A stretch of DNA of 64,000 nt from Salinimicrobium soli (GTDB lineage: Bacteria > Bacteroidota > Bacteroidia > Flavobacteriales > Flavobacteriaceae). Below are positions 33,200 to 40,327 of the stretch, piece by piece; the first letter of the stretch is position 1, and each line of letters opens with the position of its first letter. A program made the translations under genes and the position numbers. The stretch is taken from assembly GCF_048323655.1 (NCBI RefSeq), contig NZ_JBLUWW010000002.1, positions 62,001 to 126,000 on the forward strand. Direction: 5' to 3'. The notes below the pieces were generated by a model that was given only the letters and a program-made list of their open reading frames with translations, was not told where the DNA came from and did not search any database.

Positions 33200-33217
33200 A
33201 GAAATTTTTCTTGGCCG

Positions 33218-33225
33218 CAAAGATA
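33218..33225 (-). promoter_or_regulatory. candidate -7 box for lipA
   Basis: Minus-strand TATCTTTG is an exact TAnnTTTG match. Transcription would begin about 10-12 nt before ATG 33199. No strong -33 box seen. Confidence 0.45.
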
Positions 33226-33334
33226 CAATAAATAGGGGAATTGCATAAAAAGCAGGGGAATTGTTAGGAAGTCAAAAAGGGTAATACCGGAACCTCCCCA
33301 ATCGCAAAATTCATCTTCAGTAGAATTAGTTTTT

Positions 33335-33383
33335 GTCAGGTCGAGCGCCTGCCTGTCGGCAGACAGGGAGTCGAGACCTTTCT
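33335..33383. repeat. hairpin element N, copy 2
   Basis: Boundaries GTCAGGTCGAGCG and GAGTCGAGACCTTTCT match copy 1 at 22252-22298. Outer arms are AGGTC/GACCT and the inner stem is CCTGTC/GACAGG. Both arm pairs differ from copy 1 yet stay complementary. The rest of the 215-bp lipA-sigma gap shows nothing else. Confidence 0.7.
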
Positions 33384-33414
33384 CAATTTCCAAATTCCAA
33401 GCTCTGGTCTTATT

Positions 33415-33984
33415 TCACCTTTTTCGCTGCTCAATGATCTGTGCCAGCAGCTTTTTTGCGCGTAGTAACTTTACTTTAACGTTGTTCATGGGTTCGTCCA
33501 GGTTCTGCGAGATCTCTTTGTAGCTCATTTCCTGAAAATACCTCAGATTGATCACTTCCTGGTAATGGGGTTTCAGTTTTTTGATATCACGCAGCAACTG
33601 GGCCAGGTTCTGCTCGGTGATCAGGGCGTCTTCAATGCTGGGAGCATCATCAGCGATGCGATACACCCGCTCATCTTCCTCATCGGTAGTACGGGAACGA
33701 ATGGAAGCGTTCTTTTTCCGGATCAGGTCTACGTGTATGTTCTTGGAAATGGTAAACAGCCAGGTCTTGAAAGAATATTCCGGATCAAAACTGTCAATCT
33801 TGTCAAAAGCCCGGGAAAAAGTTTGAATGGTGATGTCTTCAGCATCGTACTCGTTCTGCGTCCGTTTTAGCTGAAAGCCATAAACTTCATTCCAGAAGGT
33901 GTCGAGCAGATAATTAAAGGCGCTTTGTTTTCCTTTTTTTGCCTGCTCTATCTGTTTCTGAAGTGGATCGGGACCTATTTCCAA
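33415..33984 (-). CDS. ECF-family RNA polymerase sigma factor
   Basis: 189 aa. Sigma region 2 (about 25-95) includes NEYDAEDITIQTFSRAF and EYSFKTWLFTISKNIHVDLI. Region 4 (about 125-185) includes LKPHYQEVINLRYFQEMSYK and the recognition helix region EPMNNVKVKLLRAKKLL. The intervening acidic linker DEEDERVYRIADDAPS is typical of Bacteroidota ECF sigmas. No anti-sigma gene is adjacent. Its start overlaps the GT2 stop by 10 bp, so the two are cotranscribed, an arrangement I recall as conserved in Flavobacteriia. Targets unknown. Confidence 0.9.
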   Translation of the reverse strand: MEIGPDPLQKQIEQAKKGKQSAFNYLLDTFWNEVYGFQLKRTQNEYDAEDITIQTFSRAFDKIDSFDPEYSFKTWLFTISKNIHVDLIRKKNASIRSRTTDEEDERVYRIADDAPSIEDALITEQNLAQLLRDIKKLKPHYQEVINLRYFQEMSYKEISQNLDEPMNNVKVKLLRAKKLLAQIIEQRKR

Positions 33985-35075
33985 TGAGTGGGTTTTGAAA
34001 TTAAATTAGCTATAAATATACCTAATTGAGCCCAGATTAGGAACAGTTCCAAAAAGGGAAATAACCAGAAAAGATCGGTTTCCCCGAATTTTTTTCCGGA
34101 GTTATAGAAAACAGTTCCCTGCACCAGCCATCGCACCGCCAGCATCCCCAGAGCTATCTGCCAGTAAGAAGTAAAAATGAGAATGAGAAAGAATAACCAG
34201 AAAAGGAGTTGGGTTGAATAAAAGAGGCCTAATAGCAACTGGTGTTTTTTCTTGTAGTGTTTTGCGATCGATACGTGCCTGCGTTTTTGCTGAAACCAGG
34301 ATCTCAGATCTTCCTTTGGCACACTTCGGGTGATCCCGTTAGCTGAAATACAAATATTCGTATTGCGTTTATGAGCTGCCTGGTTTACGAACAGGTCATC
34401 GTCACCGGCGCGAATGTGAAGGTGGGTTGCAAAGCCATTCTGATGGTAGAATTCGGCAGCGGTGTAACCGAGGTTTCTGCCAACCCCCATGTAAGGCATT
34501 CCCCAGCGGGCATAAGAAAAATACTGGATGGCTGTCAAAAGGGTTTCAAAGCGAATGAGTTTGTTGAGCAGGCTTCGGCTGTTGATGAAATATCCGCCGT
34601 AGCCGAGCACAATACTTTTTTCTGTACTAAAGTGGGCGCTCATTTCCCGCAGCCATTGATCTGACTCGGGCCGGCAATCGGCATCGGTAAATAAAAGAAA
34701 GGGTTTAGAGGCTTTTTTGATCCCCAGGGTGAGCGCGTATTTCTTGTTGGCCCAAAAAGCTTCATTGTTCTGGACGTCTACGATCTTAACCCTGTGGTTT
34801 TCCGAAGCAAATTTTTCGATCACTTCCAAAGTCTCATCAATGGAAGCGTCGTTGATGATCACCACTTCAAAGTTTGGGTGGTCCTGTTCCAATACCTTCG
34901 GAAGAAAATTCCGCAGATTCTCAGCTTCGTTCTTGGCGCAAATTATCACCGATACCGGGAGAGGGGTTTCAGTTTTTTTTACTTCCGAAGAAGCAAAGGC
35001 GAATTTGAAGAAACCCAGGTAATAGCAAAGATTTAGCAGGCCAATGAGAACAAAGGCTAAAAGGAACAGCAACAT
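33975..35075 (-). CDS. membrane-bound glycosyltransferase family 2
   Basis: 366 aa. An N-terminal membrane helix (MLLFLLAFVLIGLLNLCYYL) is followed by a GT-A domain with VSVIICAKNEAENL, IINDASIDETLEVI and the metal-binding DAD in LLFTDADCRPESD. The acceptor-side segment WFQQKRRH resembles the Q/RxxRW motif. Two or three C-terminal helices follow. This fits processive or single-addition inner-membrane GT2 enzymes acting on lipid or polysaccharide acceptors. It precedes and overlaps the ECF sigma gene; the small cysteine-containing membrane protein lies 13 bp upstream. Acceptor unknown. Confidence 0.88.
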   Translation of the reverse strand: MLLFLLAFVLIGLLNLCYYLGFFKFAFASSEVKKTETPLPVSVIICAKNEAENLRNFLPKVLEQDHPNFEVVIINDASIDETLEVIEKFASENHRVKIVDVQNNEAFWANKKYALTLGIKKASKPFLLFTDADCRPESDQWLREMSAHFSTEKSIVLGYGGYFINSRSLLNKLIRFETLLTAIQYFSYARWGMPYMGVGRNLGYTAAEFYHQNGFATHLHIRAGDDDLFVNQAAHKRNTNICISANGITRSVPKEDLRSWFQQKRRHVSIAKHYKKKHQLLLGLFYSTQLLFWLFFLILIFTSYWQIALGMLAVRWLVQGTVFYNSGKKFGETDLFWLFPFLELFLIWAQLGIFIANLISKPTHWK

Positions 35076-35088
35076 TTATTTGGGTTGG

Positions 35089-35295
35089 TTATTTGACTGA
35101 TTGAGGCTGATCGCAATCTCTGGCTTCATCGGGCATTTTTCCGCAGTAGCTGCAAGCCTCTCCTTCCTTATTCAGAAATGGACTTTGGCTGGCACAGGTG
35201 CCGCTGAATTTTCCGTCTTTCTTTCCCCAGATCTTTATGGCGATTCCTGCAAAGGCAAGTCCTAAAAGTACTATAGTGATTAATACAAGTTCCAT
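35089..35295 (-). CDS. small single-pass membrane protein with four cysteines (NqrM-like?)
   Basis: 68 aa from ATG 35295 (MELVLITIVLLGLAFAGIAI); a start six codons earlier is possible. One membrane helix is followed by KIWGKKDGKFSGTCASQ and then ACSYCGKMPDEARDC. The layout of a helix, a basic stretch, G-x-C and a second cysteine group recalls NqrM, a maturation factor that delivers iron to Na+-translocating NADH:quinone reductase. No nqr gene is in the window, so this is tentative. It lies 13 bp upstream of the GT2 gene, probably the first gene of that unit. Confidence 0.7.
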   Translation of the reverse strand: MELVLITIVLLGLAFAGIAIKIWGKKDGKFSGTCASQSPFLNKEGEACSYCGKMPDEARDCDQPQSVK

Positions 35296-35310
35296 GGTCA
35301 ATATTTTGTG

Positions 35311-35318
35311 CAAAAATA
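35311..35318 (-). promoter_or_regulatory. candidate -7 box for the small membrane protein/GT2/sigma unit
   Basis: Minus-strand TATTTTTG matches TAnnTTTG. The expected start site is about 9 nt before ATG 35295. Confidence 0.4.
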
Positions 35319-35460
35319 AAGAATTATGGAGAGTAATTGAAGGATATCCTGAACTTTATTAAAGTCTCATTTTTAACATTTTAACTAAAATTTAGCCTTC
35401 GGAAATGGGATGTGAGAATATATCCCAATAAATTGTAGAGAACCTCTAAAACCAACCGTT

Positions 35461-36084
35461 ATGACATCTAGAATAGCACAATTTATCAGCATTTTCCTTT
35501 TTGTTGTACTGTTTTCCTGCCAGGACAAAGAGAAGCAAAATTCTGAAGTAGAAATTTTTCCTCCCGAAGAGAAAAAGGACGAATTAAGAGAGGAAAGGCC
35601 AATGTCAAGAAGCTACCTTCTTGCAAGGATGCGCGAGAATGGTGAGCTGAGTGCTTTTACTGAGCAATTTAGGAAGGCCGGTTTGGAAGAAGAATTTGAA
35701 GGAAAAGAAGGTCTTTTTACCATTTTCGCACCTTCCAATGCCGCTTACGACCGGATTCCTGCAAAAAAGATCAATTCAGGAGAAGAATCCGGGATAGAAG
35801 AAAATATGAAAGATGACTTGCGCTACTATGTGGTGGAAGGACAATTAACCGTAGATAATCTTCTTCAGAAGATCCGGGCTTCAGAAAACGGCAGGTATGA
35901 GTTTAGGACTGCATTGGGTGAAAAACTTTGGGCGACGCAGGAAGGGGATAAGGTTGTACTCATTGACGTTTTGGGAAACAAGGCTGCGATCGTGACCTCA
36001 AAAATGGAGAAAGACTCCGGTGTATACCATGTTATAGATAATGTTTTGCGCTCCGGCGATAATGCGGCAGAAGGCGGAAGCTAG
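35461..36084 (+). CDS. fasciclin-domain lipoprotein
   Basis: 207 aa. The signal MTSRIAQFISIFLFVVLFSC has a lipobox ending FSC (Cys20). An acidic linker EEKKDELREERP leads to one fasciclin domain at about 50-200 with FTIFAPSNAAYDRIP (H1 region) and GVYHVIDNVL (H2-like region). The domain is a cell-adhesion or matrix-binding fold; in Bacteroidota such lipoproteins sit in the outer membrane. It is monocistronic and ends in a strong palindromic terminator shared with murB. Ligand unknown. Confidence 0.88.
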   Translation: MTSRIAQFISIFLFVVLFSCQDKEKQNSEVEIFPPEEKKDELREERPMSRSYLLARMRENGELSAFTEQFRKAGLEEEFEGKEGLFTIFAPSNAAYDRIPAKKINSGEESGIEENMKDDLRYYVVEGQLTVDNLLQKIRASENGRYEFRTALGEKLWATQEGDKVVLIDVLGNKAAIVTSKMEKDSGVYHVIDNVLRSGDNAAEGGS

Positions 36085-36097
36085 GCCTTAAAAACAT

Positions 36098-36144
36098 AAA
36101 ATAAAAGTGCTCCAAAAATGACATTTTTGGAGCACTTTTATTTT
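36098..36144. terminator. bidirectional terminator with perfect 23-bp inverted repeat
   Basis: Arms 36098-36120 and 36122-36144 are exact reverse complements around a single central A, with core AGTGCTCCAAAAATG / CATTTTTGGAGCACT. It serves both the fasciclin gene and the converging murB, whose stop codon (36143-36145) overlaps the last two bases. Confidence 0.9.
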
Positions 36145-37156
36145 AGAAAATGTTTACTTCCGGAAGGATCTTTATTCCGAAGAGATCATATACCTTTTCC
36201 TGCACCTTCCTGCTCAGCCGAAGAATGTCTTCTCCGCTAGCGCTGCCATAATTAACGAGTACCAATGCTTGTTTTTTATGCACGCCGGCATCTCCTTCGC
36301 GGTATCCTTTGAGGCCGGCACGGTCGATCAGCCAACCCGCCGGAATTTTCACCGTTTCCTCATCCATCGTGTAAAATGGCATTTCCGGATAGATCTCTTG
36401 CAGCTCTTCGAGTTTGGTTTTAGTAACAATAGGATTCTTAAAGAAGCTTCCGCTGTTGCCTAATTCCCGAGGATCAGGAAGTTTGGACTGCCGGATGCTG
36501 ATCACAGCATCTGAAATGTCTCTAATTCCGGGTTCTGAAACTCCTTTTTCTTCCAGGAAACTGTCAATACTGCCATAAGAAGTATTGAACCGGTGATTTC
36601 CTTTGGTAAGCCTGAAAGTGACATCGGTAATGATATACTTCCCTTTTTCCTCATTTTTGAATACTGATTCCCGGTACCCAAATCGGCAATCATCCAGGCT
36701 GAATTTTTTCAGCTCCAGCGTTTGAATGTTCAATGCGGTGCACTCTTCAAAAACGTCTTTTATCTCAACGCCATAAGCGCCAATATTCTGAATAGGAGCG
36801 GTACCCACATTTCCCGGGATCAGGGAAAGGTTTTCGAGTCCGCCAAAATCATTATCGATACAAAATAGCACGAACTGATGCCAGTTCTCGCCGGCCATGG
36901 CCTTCACCAGTACTTTATCCTCAGTTTCTTTTTGAATGTTGATGCCCTGCAGATTAATATGTACCACGGTCTTCTCAACATCCTGTGTAAGTAGCATGTT
37001 GCTGCCGCCACCAAGAATAAAAAGTTCGGAAGCATAGGAATTCTGAAGTACAGTCTTGAGTTCTTCAATAGTCTCCACAGAGATGAACTTCTTCGCCTTG
37101 ACGTCAATGCCAAAGGTGTTGTAGTCTTTAAGAGATGTGCCGGTTTGTATCTGCAT
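36143..37156 (-). CDS. murB: UDP-N-acetylenolpyruvoylglucosamine reductase
   Basis: 337 aa, long (E. coli-like type I) MurB. The FAD motif LGGGSNMLL, then LSLIPGNVGTAPIQNIGAYG, FGYRESVFKN with the type I loop, the catalytic serine in NSGSFFKNPI and the terminal Glu in LPEVNIF are all present. It reduces enolpyruvyl-UDP-GlcNAc to UDP-MurNAc for peptidoglycan. Its ATG shares one base with the aminotransferase stop. The stop overlaps the terminator hairpin. Confidence 0.95.
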   Translation of the reverse strand: MQIQTGTSLKDYNTFGIDVKAKKFISVETIEELKTVLQNSYASELFILGGGSNMLLTQDVEKTVVHINLQGINIQKETEDKVLVKAMAGENWHQFVLFCIDNDFGGLENLSLIPGNVGTAPIQNIGAYGVEIKDVFEECTALNIQTLELKKFSLDDCRFGYRESVFKNEEKGKYIITDVTFRLTKGNHRFNTSYGSIDSFLEEKGVSEPGIRDISDAVISIRQSKLPDPRELGNSGSFFKNPIVTKTKLEELQEIYPEMPFYTMDEETVKIPAGWLIDRAGLKGYREGDAGVHKKQALVLVNYGSASGEDILRLSRKVQEKVYDLFGIKILPEVNIF

Positions 37157-38346
37157 TAGGCGTTGTACTCTTTTAAAGCAGCTTTTAAGATCTCAATAGC
37201 TCTTAACAGGTCTTCTTCTTTGAGAACGTATGCTATACGCACCTGATTCAATCCGGTGTTAGGAGTGGAGTAGAAGCCGGCGGCCGGTGCGACCATAACA
37301 GTTTCATTATTAAGATCGAAGCTTTCCAAAAGCCATTTTGCGAAATCTTCGGCATCCTTTACAGGAAGTTCGGCGATACAGTAAAAAGCTCCTTTTGGTT
37401 TAGCCACGCGAACGCCTTCGATCTGCTCGAGGCCCTGAACTAGTGTGTTCCTGCGGGAAGTGTACTCTTCAATAACTTCATCAAAATATTCCTGCGGAGT
37501 GTCCAAAGCTGCTTCACTGGCGATCTGTGCAAAGGTTGGGGGGCTAAGTCTCGCCTGTGCAAATTTCATAGCAGTAGACATTACTTCCTTGTTCTTAGAA
37601 GCCATGCACCCAATTCTGGCACCACACATACTGTAGCGTTTGGAAACAGAATCGATCATAATCGCATTTTGCTCCAGTCCCGCCACGCTCATGATGGAAT
37701 AGTGTTTTGCACCTTCATAGGCAAATTCACGGTACACTTCATCGGCCACGATGAACAGGTCGTGTTTCTTCACGATCTCTGCCAGTTGGTCGATCTCCTC
37801 TTTGGTATACAGGTATCCGGTTGGATTTCCCGGATTACAGATGAGGATAGCTTTAGTCTTCGGAGTAATTAATTTTTCAAATTCTGAAATAGGAGGCAAA
37901 GCGAAGCTGTCTTCTATTTTCGATTTTACGGGTACTACGGTTACTCCTGAAGCGGTAGCAAACCCGTTGTAGTTGGCGTAGAATGGCTCCGGAATGATAA
38001 CCTCGTCACCTGCGTCACAGATGCTACCCATAGTGAACAGTAAAGCTTCGGAACCACCTGTGGTAATGATCAGCTCATCTGCCGAAACATTAATGTTGTG
38101 CTTCTTGTAATAAGCCGCGAGTTTGTTGCGGTAGCTTTCGAATCCTGCCGAATGGCTGTATGAAAGCACTTCTATGTGGTTTCCTTTTACGGCTGCCAGC
38201 GCTTTGGCAGGAGTTTTAATATCAGGTTGCCCGATATTGAGCTGATAAATAGTACGCCCTTTTTTAATAGCTGCTTCTGCGTAGGGAACTAACTTACGTA
38301 TAGGAGATTCGGGCATTGCCTGCCCTTTATTTGAAATACTTGGCAT
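37156..38346 (-). CDS. pyridoxal phosphate-dependent aminotransferase, aspartate aminotransferase (class I) type
   Basis: 396 aa from ATG 38346 (MPSISNKGQAMPESPIRKLV); the longer frame to 38421 adds 25 unlikely residues. Class I fold text: YQLNIGQPDIKTP, TTGGSEALLFTMGSICD, ICNPGNPTGYLY, VADEVYREFAY. The PLP lysine lies in DSVSKRYSMCGARIGC, and the substrate Arg in NQVRIAYVL. It probably transaminates aspartate or aromatic/alanine-type amino acids; exact specificity is not clear. It is upstream of murB with a 1-bp overlap. Confidence 0.9.
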   Translation of the reverse strand: MPSISNKGQAMPESPIRKLVPYAEAAIKKGRTIYQLNIGQPDIKTPAKALAAVKGNHIEVLSYSHSAGFESYRNKLAAYYKKHNINVSADELIITTGGSEALLFTMGSICDAGDEVIIPEPFYANYNGFATASGVTVVPVKSKIEDSFALPPISEFEKLITPKTKAILICNPGNPTGYLYTKEEIDQLAEIVKKHDLFIVADEVYREFAYEGAKHYSIMSVAGLEQNAIMIDSVSKRYSMCGARIGCMASKNKEVMSTAMKFAQARLSPPTFAQIASEAALDTPQEYFDEVIEEYTSRRNTLVQGLEQIEGVRVAKPKGAFYCIAELPVKDAEDFAKWLLESFDLNNETVMVAPAAGFYSTPNTGLNQVRIAYVLKEEDLLRAIEILKAALKEYNA

Positions 38347-38436
38347 GTTTGAAATTTTTGGCCTACAAAGTTGCAAAATATTACCTGAAACATTGTTATT
38401 TTTTGTATTTTTTGTGGTCAACTTAGCCTAACGATC

Positions 38437-39750
38437 ATGCGGAAAAAGCTATCCCTTTTTCTGATCCTTTGCCTCAATATCAGTTTCTGTTATTGCCAGG
38501 AGTCCTTTTTTATTGAGAAGGATCGCAAACGTACCCGAATAAACTTCAACTTCATTAACAATCTTATTATTATTCCTGTGGAACTCAATGGGGTGGATCT
38601 TTCTTTTTTGCTCGACACCGGAGTCAATACTACAGTTCTGCTAAATCTAAATCCCGATGATACCCTTTCTGTCAATTCTGTTGAAAAAGTGCGGCTTCGG
38701 GGGCTGGGAGGAGAGGATCATATTGAAGCTTTTAAATCTTACGGGAATGATATGAGGATTGGGAAAGTGCGGAATCCCGATTTCCCGCTCTACCTCATCT
38801 TTGACGAGAAAGTGAATTTTTCGCCCCGGCTGGGGGTTCCGGTGCACGGGATCATTGGTTATGATTTTTTCAAAGATTTTATTGTGGAGATCAACTACGC
38901 CAGAGGCTTTTTGAGAGTGCATGATCCAAAACAGTTCCGAAAGAAATTGAGAAGCTACAGCGATGTGCCACTGCAATTTTTTAAAAACAAGCCTTATGTT
39001 ACCAGTAAAATTGAGGTGGATGGGCCGCCTCAGGAGGCATCGCTATTGTTGGATAATGGATTAAGCGACGCTGTTTGGTTGTTTAGTGACAGCATGAATA
39101 TAATGGTTCCCGAAAAGTCATTTGATGATTTTCTTGGTTTGGGATTATTGGGAGATGTGATAGGGAAAAGGAGCAGGATAAATTCCCTCACTCTGGGAGA
39201 TTATGAGCTTCAGGACGTCACCGCGTCTTTTCCTGACAGTGCTTCGGTAAAGGGAGTTCGTCTTTTTGAGGAACGAAACGGTAGCATTGGAGGTGAGTTG
39301 CTTAAGCGTTTTAACCTGTTCTTTGATTACGGAAATAATAAACTGTATCTGCGGAAGAATAAGTTTTTTGAAGAAGCTTTCAACTACAACATGAGCGGAA
39401 TTATACTTGAGCATAATGGATTTGTAGTGCTGGAAAGTTATGTGAGCGTTCCGCAGGGAAATCAACCAGATCAAGGGCAGGTATTTCCAAATTCCCCGGC
39501 TCCTTATAAGAAATTCGAACTTCAGGAGGCATTCCGTATTGTACGCCTGCGGAAAAATTCTCCGGCAGCCATGGCCGGACTTCAGGTTGGGGATATTTTG
39601 ATGGAGGTGAACGGCCGCTCTGCCTATAGGTATTCCCTGGAGGATCTTACTAAACTTTTCTCTTCTCAGGATGGAAGAAGAATTAAACTTCAGGTGGAAA
39701 GAGACGGAAGACAGATGGATTATATGTTCAACCTGAAGAAAATGCTCTAA
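38437..39750 (+). CDS. exported aspartic-protease-like (retropepsin fold) protein with C-terminal PDZ domain
   Basis: 437 aa. The signal peptide MRKKLSLFLILCLNISFCYC is followed by two retropepsin-like units. The first has SFLLDTGVNTTVLL (a normal DTG, about residue 58). The second has ASLLLDNGLSDAVWL (DNG instead of DTG or DSG, about 205). A PDZ domain at about 360-435 has NSPAAMAGLQVGDILMEVNG. The family is common in Bacteroidota (aspartyl protease plus PDZ). Cleavage has rarely been shown. If both lobes form one site, the altered second motif may reduce activity. It diverges from the aminotransferase and ends in a terminator. Confidence 0.87.
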   Translation: MRKKLSLFLILCLNISFCYCQESFFIEKDRKRTRINFNFINNLIIIPVELNGVDLSFLLDTGVNTTVLLNLNPDDTLSVNSVEKVRLRGLGGEDHIEAFKSYGNDMRIGKVRNPDFPLYLIFDEKVNFSPRLGVPVHGIIGYDFFKDFIVEINYARGFLRVHDPKQFRKKLRSYSDVPLQFFKNKPYVTSKIEVDGPPQEASLLLDNGLSDAVWLFSDSMNIMVPEKSFDDFLGLGLLGDVIGKRSRINSLTLGDYELQDVTASFPDSASVKGVRLFEERNGSIGGELLKRFNLFFDYGNNKLYLRKNKFFEEAFNYNMSGIILEHNGFVVLESYVSVPQGNQPDQGQVFPNSPAPYKKFELQEAFRIVRLRKNSPAAMAGLQVGDILMEVNGRSAYRYSLEDLTKLFSSQDGRRIKLQVERDGRQMDYMFNLKKML

Positions 39751-39756
39751 AAAAAC

Positions 39757-39781
39757 AAAACCCCTCCAAAGGAGGGGTTTT
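39757..39781. terminator. bidirectional intrinsic terminator
   Basis: AAAACCCCTCC-AAA-GGAGGGGTTTT, a perfect 11-bp stem, lies between the converging protease and DUF1573 genes. Confidence 0.9.
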
Positions 39782-39805
39782 GCAACTCTTCAAAAAAGGG
39801 AAATC

Positions 39806-40189
39806 CTAGCTTTCCTTATCCAGGACTTTTCCTTTGATCTTTATTGATTTCGCGGGTTCATCGGCATTAGAATAGACAGTAATTGTCTTTCTGATAGGAC
39901 CTACGCGAGTGGTGTCATACTTTACTTTTATTTCGCCTGTTTTACCCGGCAAAATAGGATCCTTTGGTTTTTCCGGGATGGTACAGCCGCAGCTGGAGGT
40001 CACATCGGTAATCACCAGTGGGATATTTCCGGTATTCGTGAACTCGAATATCCGTACTCCATCACTTCCTTTTTCAATTTCTCCGTAGTCGATCACTTCA
40101 GATTTGAATTCGATCTTAGCGACTTCCTGCGCCTGTACCGCAATTCCGGCGAAAAGAAAAATGGCAATTGCTACTAATTTTTTCATCAT
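39806..40189 (-). CDS. DUF1573 domain exported protein
   Basis: 127 aa. The signal peptide MMKKLVAIAIFLFAGIAVQAQ (start may be the second Met) precedes a single Ig-like DUF1573 domain. It includes VIDYGEIEKGSDGVRIFEFT, NIPLVITDVTSSCGCTIPE with the conserved SCGCT cysteines, and GKTGEIKVKYDTTRVGP. These small periplasmic or surface proteins are frequent in Bacteroidota; function is unknown. It stands alone, divergent from valS, ending at the shared terminator. Confidence 0.9.
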   Translation of the reverse strand: MMKKLVAIAIFLFAGIAVQAQEVAKIEFKSEVIDYGEIEKGSDGVRIFEFTNTGNIPLVITDVTSSCGCTIPEKPKDPILPGKTGEIKVKYDTTRVGPIRKTITVYSNADEPAKSIKIKGKVLDKES

Positions 40190-40291
40190 TTTCAGTTTTT
40201 ACAGAATTGTAAATATAATACTTATATGCATTATTTGGCAAATAAAACCTCTTTCCATTTTATTCGCCTTTTATAATCCTGAAGTTATAAT

Positions 40292-40299
40292 TACTTTTG
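40292..40299 (+). promoter_or_regulatory. candidate -7 box for valS
   Basis: TACTTTTG matches TAnnTTTG, 29 bp before ATG 40328. No clear -33 box at the expected spacing. Confidence 0.4.
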
Positions 40300-40327
40300 C
40301 CTGATATTCCAAAAACCGCACCAAAGT

